Source: JAUWKC01 sp035527845 (GTDB lineage Bacteria; Planctomycetota; Phycisphaerae; Sedimentisphaerales; Anaerobacaceae). Taken from it: a stretch of 64,000 nucleotides of DNA. Under the pieces are notes generated by a model. The model had not been told where the DNA came from and did not search any database. It was given only the letters and a program-made list of their open reading frames with translations. The stretch covers positions 1 through 64,000 of the forward strand of contig DATKZT010000016.1 of NCBI GenBank assembly GCA_035527845.1, in the 5' to 3' direction. Made by a program: the position numbers and the translations under genes. Positions within the stretch are counted from its first letter, which is position 1; every line of letters starts with the position of its first letter. Of this stretch, positions 1 through 8,189 are shown in pieces.

Positions 1-132
1 ACATTGCAGCAAGAAGCAAAGGCATGGTATCGTAAACGAAATGCCAATCAGAAAGCTGTGGACTGGCAGTTTACAACCGACGACGCAAGAGTTAAGTTGA
101 AGAAATTGTACCCACATATTCAAATGTTATGA
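1..132 (+). mobile_element. IS630-family transposase, 3' end only
   Basis: Frame 1 is open from the first base to TGA at 130-132 and gives 43 residues. The stretch reading AVDWQFTTDDARVKLKKLYP matches the C-terminal tail of IS630/Tc1-like DDE transposases, where a WxFTTxDARxKLKxLYP pattern is common. The catalytic DDE residues lie upstream of the window, so I cannot say whether the element is intact. The right terminal inverted repeat should lie within the next few dozen bases (133-185), but I could not define it without the left end. No gene is visible in 133-285. Confidence 0.75.
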
Positions 133-285
133 AGTACTAGGGCCTTTTGTGTATGTTTCTGACAGTATTACCAGTCAGAGACGGCCATGTTCTGGAACCT
201 CACTCCAGTCTTCACCACATCAGGCTATGGACTTATACGCCTAGGTGACAAACAGCAATCGCTAATTTGGCGCCGGAAGAATTTT

Positions 286-990
286 TTATTTCCCCGCACC
301 TGCGTAACCTGGGCCAAGCCTCAATCTGCTAACCAAGTGATGAGCGAGGCGGGTCGGCTCAGGCAGGCGATACTTCACGGCACAGGCAAGGACGATTTGG
401 ACAGCATCCTGCAACCGACATTTGTTGCCCACCGAAACAAAGACCGGCTTAACATTGTCACGGGTTCTGACAACCGCCCCGAGCACCTCGTTTCCATCCT
501 TCAAAAGACTATACGAGCCTTTCTGTCGCGCCGGGCTTTCAAAGGTCCCTGTTAGTCTGCTCTTGGCGCAGCCGATGGTAGGCTTGTCAAAAAAGAGGCC
601 CAGGTGGGCGGCTAAGCCGAGTCGCCGGGGGTGGGCGATACCCTGGCCGTCGATAATGAAGACATCGGGTTCCATCTTTAGCTTTTCGACGGCGGCAATA
701 CATGCGGGCGCCTCGCGAAAGGAAAGAAGCCCTGGTATGTAAGGAAAGGCGGCCCTGCGTACGGCGGAGGTCCTTTCGACAAGCTCAAAGTCAGGTAGTT
801 GTGTAACAACGCAGCAGGCAATGATTCTCTGCCCATCCCTGCTGAACGCACAATCAAGGCCCGCGAGCACCTTAGGGCGCTTTTTCAATTTGGTCTGTTG
901 CACCCTGCAGGCCAGCTTCCTCTGTAAATCCACGGCCTGGGAGTACGACAGGTTCCATTCGTGTAGGCTCTTTACCCGCATGTTCTGCAC
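286..990 (-). CDS. nfi: Endonuclease V (deoxyinosine 3'-endonuclease)
   Basis: This 234-residue protein matches the Nfi/EndoV family, which nicks DNA one base 3' of deoxyinosine and starts repair of deaminated adenine. The metal-binding acidic residues are visible: Asp46 in AGLDCAFS, Glu93 in YIPGLLSFRE, and Asp114 in DVFIIDGQGIAHPRRLGLA. The YIPG wedge that separates strands at the lesion is intact. Length is normal for the family (about 220-235). The start is GTG at 990, with ATG at 981 as an alternative. It is divergent from uvrA, so two repair genes share one intergenic region. Confidence 0.93.
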   Translation of the reverse strand: MQNMRVKSLHEWNLSYSQAVDLQRKLACRVQQTKLKKRPKVLAGLDCAFSRDGQRIIACCVVTQLPDFELVERTSAVRRAAFPYIPGLLSFREAPACIAAVEKLKMEPDVFIIDGQGIAHPRRLGLAAHLGLFFDKPTIGCAKSRLTGTFESPARQKGSYSLLKDGNEVLGAVVRTRDNVKPVFVSVGNKCRLQDAVQIVLACAVKYRLPEPTRLAHHLVSRLRLGPGYAGAGK

Positions 991-1029
991 TTTCCGGGCG
1001 TATTAGCAGGACAAATTCAACCGAAGGCA

Positions 1030-1059
1030 TTGTACCCGGCGGCTGAAATTTGGTACAAT
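1030..1059 (+). promoter_or_regulatory. Putative sigma-70 promoter for uvrA
   Basis: TTGTAC (1030-1035) and TACAAT (1054-1059) are separated by 18 bases, a fair match to the -35/-10 consensus. Transcription would start near 1066. No LexA-type operator was recognised. Confidence 0.4.
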
Positions 1060-1131
1060 GGTTAGTTTGGGTCGGTGCCGCTTTTTTGCCGGAGCACTAC
1101 CTTAAATAATGAGACTCGGAGTCAGAAGCCT

Positions 1132-4002
1132 TTGGAAAAAGCAATCAATATCACAGGCGCGGCAGAGCACAATCTCAAGAACATCAGCCTGAGCATTCCT
1201 CGCGACAAGCTGGTGGTGATAACCGGCATAAGCGGCTCGGGCAAGAGTTCTCTGGCGTTCGACACGATTTACGCCGAAGGTCGGAGAAAATACGTTGAAT
1301 CGCTCAGTGCGTATGCGCGGCAGTTTCTCGAACAGATGCAAAAGCCGGCAGTGGCGGATATCACCGGTCTGCCGCCGACCATTGCCATTGAGCAGCGCAG
1401 CGCCAGCGGCAACCCGCGCTCGACCGTGGCGACGACCACCGAGATCTATGATTATTTCCGGCTGCTCTTTGCGCGAGTGGGCCGACCTCACTGCTGGAAA
1501 TGCGGCAAAGAAATATCGAGCCAGCACGCCTCGCAGATAGTCGAATCAATCCTGAGCCACCCCGAGGGCACGAAAGTTCAGATTTGTGCGCCGCTGGTCC
1601 GGGGCAAGAAGGGCGAGCACAAAGACGTCTTTGCCGGCATACAGCGGGAGGGGTTTGTCCGGGTTCGGGTTAACGGAACAATTTGTGACGTGCGTAACGT
1701 GCCAGCTCTGGACAAGAACAAGAAGCATGACATTGCCGCCGTCGTGGACAGATTAGTCATCAAGGAAGGCGTCAGGACGCGACTGGCTGATTCGGTGGAG
1801 ACGGCCCTGAAGCTGGCCGACGGCGTGCTTCTGGTGCTGGTCCAGCAACCCGATGCGAACGCAGGCAGCGAGGCTGCAACCGACGCGGCCAAGTGGAACC
1901 AGAACATTTACAGTGAGAAGTTTGCCTGTTCCGAGCACTCAGAGGCCTCGCTGGAGGAGCTGTCACCGAGGCTGTTCAGTTTTAACAGCCCGTACGGGGC
2001 GTGCCGGAGCTGCGATGGCCTGGGGACGATCCTCGAATTTGACCCGGACTTGATTGTTCCGGACAAGAGCGTGTCGCTGGAGAATGGTGCGGTCGATGCC
2101 TGGCGCAAGGGCGGCAAAAGAATGAACATATTCTACAACCGGCTGATAAAAAGGTTCTGCCGAAATATGGGCATCAGCAGGTCGGTTCCGTTTGAGCAGC
2201 TACCCGCAGAAGGCAAAAGGATTCTGATGTACGGCTCGGCGGCGGCGGATGAACACAAGTACGGCGTCTGGTTCGAGGGGGTGATTCCAAACCTCAGCCG
2301 GCGGTGGAAAAATACCACCAGCGAATACGTCAAGGCCCGACTGCACAGCTATCTTTCGGAGCAGGCCTGCCGAACCTGCAAGGGAGCGCGCCTGCGACCC
2401 GAAGCTGTCGCAGTAACCGTTGGGGGCAGGAATATCCATCAACTGTCCACCCTGAGTATCGAAAAGACTCAGGAGTTCTTCGGCAAACTGAAGCTGGATG
2501 AGGAAAGGTCAATGATTGCCGAGCAGATTTTGAAGGAGATAAAGGCCCGGCTGAAATTCATGGTTGACGTGGGGCTGGGCTATCTGACGCTGGACCGGAA
2601 AAGCAGCACCCTTTCCGGCGGCGAGGCGCAGCGCATCCGACTGGCCACGCAGGTGGGCAGCGGACTGGTGGGAGTATGCTATGTTCTGGACGAGCCCACC
2701 ATAGGACTGCACAAGAGGGACAACGACCGGCTGCTTGGCATACTGCGAAGGCTCAGTAAAATCGGCAACACCGTAATTGTGGTCGAGCACGACGAAGACA
2801 TCATCAGGAGCGCAGACCACATCATCGACATCGGCCCGGCGGCGGGAGCACACGGCGGCGAAGTGGTCGTCCAGGGCAGTTTCAATGACATCGTGAGTTG
2901 CAGCCGCTCGCTGACGGGCGAGTACCTGAGCGGCCGCAAGCGAATCTCGCTGCCGATGAAAAGAAGGAAGTACAACCTCCGCAGGTGCCTTGAAGTAAAA
3001 GCGGCGGCGGAAAACAATCTTAAGAGCATCGATGTGAAGTTCCCGGTGGGGGTGTTCACCTGCGTGACGGGCGTCTCCGGCTCGGGCAAGAGCACCTTGG
3101 TTAGCCAGATTCTGCTGCGGGCTTTGAGGCGCCGGCTTTACGGCTCCCGCGAGAGGCCGGGCAGGCACAAGAATATCCTGGGCGTCTCACAAATAGACAA
3201 GGTCATAGAGATTGACCAGTCCCCCATCGGCAAGACGCCTCGGAGCAATCCGGCCACTTATACGGGGGTGTTTGACCTGATAAGAAGGCTGTTCTCGATG
3301 ACCCGCGAAGCAAAGATTCGAGGCTACAAGCCCGGGCGATTCAGCTTCAATATCAAAGGGGGACGCTGCGAGTCGTGCAAGGGACAGGGCACGAAGAAGA
3401 TAGAGATGCACTTTCTGCCGGATGTTTATGTGACCTGCCAGAATTGCAAAGGGACGCGCTTCAATCCGGAGACTTTGCAGATTACGTACAAGGGCAAGAA
3501 CATCGCGGAAGTGCTGGACATGCGGATTGAGGAGGCACTGAGTTTTTTCGCGAATTTCCCGAAAATCTTGCGTCCGTTGCAGACTCTCAACGATGTTGGT
3601 ATGGGCTATATGCAACTGGGCCAGTCATCAACCACGCTCTCGGGCGGCGAGGCCCAGCGAGTGAAGCTTGCGGCCGAGTTAGGCAAGGCATCCACGGGGC
3701 ATACCTTGTACGTACTGGATGAGCCGACGACGGGCCTGCACTTTGCCGATATTCATAATCTGCTCAATGTGCTCCAGCGGCTCACCGATTACGGCAATAC
3801 CGTGGTGGTCATCGAGCACAATCTCGATGTTATCAAGATGGCCGATTACATAATAGACCTCGGCCCGGAGGGCGGCGACGCAGGTGGGCAGGTCGTTGCT
3901 CAGGGCCCGCCCGAAGAGATTATTAGAAGTCGAAAGAGCTATACTTCCAGGTATCTCAAGGCAAAGCTGAAGACCGACAGCGCCAAGAAAACGGGCAGTT
4001 AA
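1132..4002 (+). CDS. uvrA: Excinuclease ABC subunit A
   Basis: UvrA is the damage-sensing ATPase of nucleotide excision repair, a dimer that loads UvrB on lesions. Two ABC modules are present. The first has Walker A GISGSGKSS near the N-terminus and signature LSGGEAQRIRLATQ. The second has Walker A GVSGSGKST and signature LSGGEAQRVKLAAEL. Zinc-binding cysteine pairs are seen (CWKCG, CRSCDGLG, CRTCKGARL, CESCKGQG, CQNCKGTRF). I chose the TTG at 1132 because GGAG lies 10 bases before it and the product then begins like family members, just ahead of ITGAAEHNLKN. The frame also allows GTG at 1075 (975 residues), but that start has no clear ribosome site. Confidence 0.95.
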   Translation: MEKAINITGAAEHNLKNISLSIPRDKLVVITGISGSGKSSLAFDTIYAEGRRKYVESLSAYARQFLEQMQKPAVADITGLPPTIAIEQRSASGNPRSTVATTTEIYDYFRLLFARVGRPHCWKCGKEISSQHASQIVESILSHPEGTKVQICAPLVRGKKGEHKDVFAGIQREGFVRVRVNGTICDVRNVPALDKNKKHDIAAVVDRLVIKEGVRTRLADSVETALKLADGVLLVLVQQPDANAGSEAATDAAKWNQNIYSEKFACSEHSEASLEELSPRLFSFNSPYGACRSCDGLGTILEFDPDLIVPDKSVSLENGAVDAWRKGGKRMNIFYNRLIKRFCRNMGISRSVPFEQLPAEGKRILMYGSAAADEHKYGVWFEGVIPNLSRRWKNTTSEYVKARLHSYLSEQACRTCKGARLRPEAVAVTVGGRNIHQLSTLSIEKTQEFFGKLKLDEERSMIAEQILKEIKARLKFMVDVGLGYLTLDRKSSTLSGGEAQRIRLATQVGSGLVGVCYVLDEPTIGLHKRDNDRLLGILRRLSKIGNTVIVVEHDEDIIRSADHIIDIGPAAGAHGGEVVVQGSFNDIVSCSRSLTGEYLSGRKRISLPMKRRKYNLRRCLEVKAAAENNLKSIDVKFPVGVFTCVTGVSGSGKSTLVSQILLRALRRRLYGSRERPGRHKNILGVSQIDKVIEIDQSPIGKTPRSNPATYTGVFDLIRRLFSMTREAKIRGYKPGRFSFNIKGGRCESCKGQGTKKIEMHFLPDVYVTCQNCKGTRFNPETLQITYKGKNIAEVLDMRIEEALSFFANFPKILRPLQTLNDVGMGYMQLGQSSTTLSGGEAQRVKLAAELGKASTGHTLYVLDEPTTGLHFADIHNLLNVLQRLTDYGNTVVVIEHNLDVIKMADYIIDLGPEGGDAGGQVVAQGPPEEIIRSRKSYTSRYLKAKLKTDSAKKTGS

Positions 4003-4091
4003 ATACTCGTCACCGTCAGATTTGCCTTGCGGGGCTGGTGTTGTGTGTGAGATATTTTGTTCTTGATGGTATACCTGGACGAGATTCGTTT

Positions 4092-5252
4092 ATGATTGCT
4101 CAGACACTTAGGTGGGTCGGCGGGATTGACGGTTTGCTGGAGCTTACGGACCAGCGCAAGCTGCCGACCGAGTTCGTTAAACTGCCGTGCCATACTATCG
4201 AGGAGCTATTCGAGGCAATCAAGACGCTGGCGGTACGCGGGGCGCCTGCCATAGGCGTAGCGGCGGCTTACGGATTGGTTTTGAGCACGCAGCAGTTGGC
4301 CGAAGCCGACGGTGTCAAAAAAGCACTATCGGTCCTTGCCGAAGCGCGCGACTACCTGACTTCGTCACGCCCGACGGCTGTGAATTTATGCTGGGCGGTG
4401 GATAGAATCCGAAATAAAGCAGAGCAATTGGTGCGCACCCGGCCGGCGACAAGCCTTCAGACCCTGCGGGAGTTTGTCCTGGGCGAAGCCAACGCCATCT
4501 TCGAAGAAGACGTGGCGATGTGTCGGCGTATCGGAGAGAACGGGCAGAAGTTCATCAAGGAAGGGGGCGGCATTCTAACGCACTGCAACGCAGGGGCCTT
4601 GGCGACCGCGGGACAGGGAACAGCCTTGTCGGTGATGTTCGAAGCCAAGAAAAGAGGAAAGAGGTTTAAGGTCTATGTTGACGAGACGCGGCCCTTGCTG
4701 CAGGGCGCCCGACTGACGGCGTGGGAGCTGAAGCAGGCGGACATTGACGTAACCTTGGTGTGCGACAACATGGCGGGCTGGCTGATGAAGCAGCGCAAGA
4801 TTGATGCGGTGATAACCGGCGCCGACCGAATCGCGGCCAACGGAGACGCCGCCAACAAGATAGGCACTTACAGCCTGGCCGTTCTCGCCGAGAAACACGG
4901 TGTCCCTTTCTATGTCGCCGCGCCGTCGAGCACTTTCGACCTGAGCATAGGAAGCGGCGAGCAGATACCCATCGAGCTGCGAGCGGCAGAAGAGGTGACA
5001 ACGTTCGCGGGCACGCAGGTTGCTCCGGATGGTATAAACGTTTATAATCCGGCATTCGATGTGACAGAAGCGGCGCTAATTGCCGCCATAATTACAGAAA
5101 ATGGTGTAATTGAGACGCCGAATGCCGATAGTATAGCTGAATGCTTCAAAAACAAGCAGGACGTGATAAGGAGCTTCGAAGAGTCTCAGGGCCGGCGTTC
5201 CGGAAAGGGCGGGAGAAGCCGGCCCGCCGGTCAAGGTACTCCGAATGCATGA
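4092..5252 (+). CDS. mtnA: S-methyl-5-thioribose-1-phosphate isomerase
   Basis: MtnA converts methylthioribose-1-phosphate to methylthioribulose-1-phosphate in methionine salvage. The 386-residue product carries RGAPAIGVAAAYG, the catalytic Cys165 in ILTHCNAGALATAGQGTALS, the YVDETRPLLQGARLTAWEL block, and the catalytic Asp245 in ITGADRIAANGDAANKIGTY. ATG at 4092 gives the typical N-terminus TLRW...LTDQRKLP; an in-frame GTG at 4038 would add 18 unconserved residues. The stop overlaps the next gene by 8 bases, suggesting translational coupling. The C-terminal tail after about residue 350 is basic and poorly conserved. Confidence 0.93.
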   Translation: MIAQTLRWVGGIDGLLELTDQRKLPTEFVKLPCHTIEELFEAIKTLAVRGAPAIGVAAAYGLVLSTQQLAEADGVKKALSVLAEARDYLTSSRPTAVNLCWAVDRIRNKAEQLVRTRPATSLQTLREFVLGEANAIFEEDVAMCRRIGENGQKFIKEGGGILTHCNAGALATAGQGTALSVMFEAKKRGKRFKVYVDETRPLLQGARLTAWELKQADIDVTLVCDNMAGWLMKQRKIDAVITGADRIAANGDAANKIGTYSLAVLAEKHGVPFYVAAPSSTFDLSIGSGEQIPIELRAAEEVTTFAGTQVAPDGINVYNPAFDVTEAALIAAIITENGVIETPNADSIAECFKNKQDVIRSFEESQGRRSGKGGRSRPAGQGTPNA

Positions 5253-6660
5253 AGTGAACAATCAACCCAAAGCACGCTTTGAGGCCCCTCGCTGGCGAAG
5301 ACGGAACGCCTATTACTACAACTGGCTCGACCGCATCTACAAATTCGCGGTTCGCCCGGGAAGCCGGGTCCTGCATATAGGCTGTGAATGCGGAGATCTT
5401 TTGGCCGCCGTCGAGCCTTCTTACGGCGTCGGCACCGATACGGATCCGGCGATGATTGAACTGGCCGGCAAGAGATTTCCTCATCTCCAGTTTCAGGTTG
5501 CGGACCCCCACGAGATGGCACTCAATGAGAAGTTCGATTACGTTCTGATCTGCAACACACTGGGGCGATGGCACGATATTCAGCAGGTTTTCGAGCGCAT
5601 CCGGCCGTTGACGAATGAGAATACAAGGGTTGTGATAACCTACTATAATCACCTCTGGGAAGTCATTATGCGGCTGGGCTCGCTGCTGAGGATTCGCCGG
5701 CCTTACGCTTACCAAAACTGGCTTCCGCGCGAGGACATTGTTAATCTGTTGAAGCTCAGCAATTTCGATGTTATCCGAACGGACTCCTATCTGATGATGC
5801 CCAAGCGGGTTCCGCCGCTGACGAGTTTCTGCAATTACTTTCTCTCTTTGCTTCCGGGATTTCGCGTTCTCAATTTGGTCGATCTTGTGATAGCGCGGGC
5901 GGCGCCGGCCGCCCGAAGGGATGAGGAGCTTTCTGTCTCTGTCATTGTGCCGTGCCGCAACGAGCGCGGAAATATCGAAGACGCGATAATGCGGATTCCA
6001 CAAATGGGCCGCCAGACAGAGATAATTTTCGTCGATGGCAACAGCACGGACGGCACGGCAGAGGAAATCGAGCGGCAAATAAAGGAACGCCCTGAGAGAA
6101 GAATCAGGCTCATCCGTCAGGGTGACGGCGTCGGCAAAGGCGACGCGGTGAGAAAAGGCTTCGCCGCGGCCGACGGAGATGTGCTGGTCATACAAGATGC
6201 CGACCTGACCGCTCCGCCCGAGGATTTGCCGAAGTTCTTCAGGGCTCTGCGCGACGGCAAAGGCGAGTTCATAAACGGTTCCAGGCTTGTTTATCCGATG
6301 GAGAAACAGGCCATGCGTTTTCTGAATCTCATGGCGAACAAGTTTTTCGGCAGTCTGTTCAGTTGGCTTTTGGGCCAGCGATTCCGGGACACGCTCTGCG
6401 GAACCAAGATGATACACAAGGGCAACTATGAGCTGATTGCGGCCAACCGTTCGTACTTCGGAGATTTCGACCCCTTCGGGGATTTTGACCTTATCTTCGG
6501 GGCGGTCAAGCAGAACCTGAAGGTCGTTGAGGTCCCGGTGACATACCGCGCAAGGACGTACGGGACGACGAACATCAGCCGGTTCAGGCACGGCTGGCTG
6601 CTCTTGAAGATGAGCTGGATTGCGTTCAAGAAAATCAAATGGCTCGGAAGACTTTCATGA
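5245..6660 (+). CDS. Methyltransferase-glycosyltransferase 2 fusion protein
   Basis: This 471-residue protein has two enzymatic halves. Residues about 25-190 form a class I SAM methyltransferase fold (SRVLHIGCECGDLLAAV at 40-56, degenerate compared with the usual ExGxGxG). Residues 231-440 form a GT-A family 2 glycosyltransferase with SVIVPCRNERGNI, VDGNSTDGT (263-271) and the metal-binding QDADL (317-321), resembling dolichol-phosphate-mannose synthase-like enzymes. There are no clear C-terminal membrane helices. It overlaps mtnA by 8 bases and leads a run of methyltransferase and membrane glycosyltransferase genes, so a role in lipid-linked or surface glycan building is inferred. The sugar donor is unknown. 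Confidence 0.85.
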   Translation: MHEVNNQPKARFEAPRWRRRNAYYYNWLDRIYKFAVRPGSRVLHIGCECGDLLAAVEPSYGVGTDTDPAMIELAGKRFPHLQFQVADPHEMALNEKFDYVLICNTLGRWHDIQQVFERIRPLTNENTRVVITYYNHLWEVIMRLGSLLRIRRPYAYQNWLPREDIVNLLKLSNFDVIRTDSYLMMPKRVPPLTSFCNYFLSLLPGFRVLNLVDLVIARAAPAARRDEELSVSVIVPCRNERGNIEDAIMRIPQMGRQTEIIFVDGNSTDGTAEEIERQIKERPERRIRLIRQGDGVGKGDAVRKGFAAADGDVLVIQDADLTAPPEDLPKFFRALRDGKGEFINGSRLVYPMEKQAMRFLNLMANKFFGSLFSWLLGQRFRDTLCGTKMIHKGNYELIAANRSYFGDFDPFGDFDLIFGAVKQNLKVVEVPVTYRARTYGTTNISRFRHGWLLLKMSWIAFKKIKWLGRLS

Positions 6661-6673
6661 GTCGCGACAAGAG

Positions 6674-7342
6674 ATGGCACAAACGAACGATTTGCCGAAA
6701 TTGAAACTTCTGCCATACGCACAGTACGCCGGTGTGGATAAAAATGACCCGCTGCGGTTCTATTACCGGCCTGTTATCGGAAAAATGTATCGGCGGCGAA
6801 TCGAGATGTGTCTGGCCCGGTGCAAAGGCGGTGAGCGGATTCTGGAAGTCGGCTTTGGCGCCGGGGTGACCTTCCTCAATCTTCACGAATTGTACCAAGA
6901 AATCCACGGGCTGGATTTGAACGCGTCGGTGGAAGAAGTGGCGGCGGTATTCGAGGCAAGGCAAATCGAGACACGTCTGGTCAACGGGGACGTCTTATCA
7001 ATGCCGTACGCCGACGATTTTTTTGATACCGTCCTGCTCATCAGCATCCTCGAGCACCTCAAGCCCTCCGAGCAGGTTCCGGCGTTTGAGGAAATTCGCC
7101 GGGTGCTCAAACCACAGGGGCAGGTGGTGTACGGCGTGCCTATCGAGCGCAGGCTCATGGTATTAGCGTTCCGCGTAATGGGGTTTGACATCCGACAGCA
7201 CCATTTTTCGACGGAAAAGGACGTGGCCGACGCCGCCGGAAGCGTTTTGGAAAAGGTGCAGGTTGTTCAGATGCGAAGCATCCCCTCACTCTTCGGACCG
7301 GTCTATGAAGTGGGCCATTTCGTAAAGAGCGGTTCGACATGA
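6674..7342 (+). CDS. Class I SAM-dependent methyltransferase
   Basis: The 222-residue product has the SAM-binding motif I ERILEVGFGAGVTFLNL, an acidic end of strand 2 (HGLDLN), and a Methyltransf_11-like core with LLISILEHLKPSEQVPAFEEIRRVLKPQG. The substrate is not predictable. ATG at 6674 follows AAGAG; an upstream in-frame start at 6620 would lie inside the previous gene. It ends in an ATGA overlap with the next methyltransferase, so the two are translationally coupled within the glycan block. Confidence 0.85.
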   Translation: MAQTNDLPKLKLLPYAQYAGVDKNDPLRFYYRPVIGKMYRRRIEMCLARCKGGERILEVGFGAGVTFLNLHELYQEIHGLDLNASVEEVAAVFEARQIETRLVNGDVLSMPYADDFFDTVLLISILEHLKPSEQVPAFEEIRRVLKPQGQVVYGVPIERRLMVLAFRVMGFDIRQHHFSTEKDVADAAGSVLEKVQVVQMRSIPSLFGPVYEVGHFVKSGST

Positions 7343-8175
7343 TATCCAAGGCGGATAAAACCCGGTCGGCTCGGAAAACGATGAAGCTCATTGAATGGCT
7401 TAAACTTCCCGAGGTCAGGCAAATAGAAGACCTCGACGATCCTGCAACCACTCTGCTGCACGGGAGGATAATTCAAAAGAAGCCCTTCCTCAGGAAACTA
7501 TATGTAGATTTTTACGAGGAGTTTAATAAGGCTGTGCCGGATGCTGAAAAAAAGGCGGTGGTGGAGCTGGGCAGCGGCGGCGGGTTTGCCAAAGAAATAA
7601 TCGATAACGTGATTACGTCGGACGTTCTGGACCTGCCGAACGTGGATAAGGTTTTCTCCGCCGTCAGTATGCCTTTTGAGACCGCCGGCGTCGACGCCTT
7701 TGTGATGTTCGATGTCCTGCATCATATCCACGACCCGGGAGGTTTCTTCAAAGAAGCATTGCGCTGTCTGAAAGTTCACGGTAAGATTATCATGATTGAA
7801 CCTGCAAACACGCTCTGGTCGAGATTCATTTACCGCAATTTTCACCACGAGCGCTTCGACCCGGCGGGCCCGTGGGGCCTCGAAGAGGCGGGGCCCGTTT
7901 CCGAAGCAAATGGCGCCCTGCCGTGGATAATCTTTTCGCGTGACCGCCAAAGATTCGAACGAGAATTTCCTTCCCTGAAAATCGTTCGAATGCGCAACCA
8001 CACACCTCTGCGGTATTTACTTAGCGGGGGGCTGACACTGCGCCAGTTGGCGCCGTCCTTTTCTTACCCGCTTGTTAAAGCGCTTGAATTTTTCTTGTCT
8101 TGGGCCAATAATTGGCTCGGTATGTTTCAAACTATAGAACTCGAAAAGACGGCGGATGAATCCGTGAGAACCTGA
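7339..8175 (+). CDS. Class I SAM-dependent methyltransferase
   Basis: This 278-residue protein has motif I KAVVELGSGGGFAKEI followed by VMFDVLHHIHDPGGFFKEALRCLKVHGKIIMIEP, typical of Methyltransf_11/25 enzymes. The last 80 residues hold hydrophobic stretches (around SFSYPLVKALEFFLSWANNWLGMF) that may bind a membrane or a lipid-linked substrate. The start overlaps the previous stop (ATGA). Position between glycosyltransferases suggests methylation of a glycan or its lipid carrier; this is inference. Confidence 0.83.
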   Translation: MISKADKTRSARKTMKLIEWLKLPEVRQIEDLDDPATTLLHGRIIQKKPFLRKLYVDFYEEFNKAVPDAEKKAVVELGSGGGFAKEIIDNVITSDVLDLPNVDKVFSAVSMPFETAGVDAFVMFDVLHHIHDPGGFFKEALRCLKVHGKIIMIEPANTLWSRFIYRNFHHERFDPAGPWGLEEAGPVSEANGALPWIIFSRDRQRFEREFPSLKIVRMRNHTPLRYLLSGGLTLRQLAPSFSYPLVKALEFFLSWANNWLGMFQTIELEKTADESVRT

Positions 8176-8189
8176 TAATAGGAAAAGAA

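Noticed and set aside
5146..6591. Open frame of 481 codons on the minus strand
   Set aside because: It lies opposite the methyltransferase-GT2 fusion and the end of mtnA, whose motifs are unmistakable. Its composition is that of an antisense shadow.
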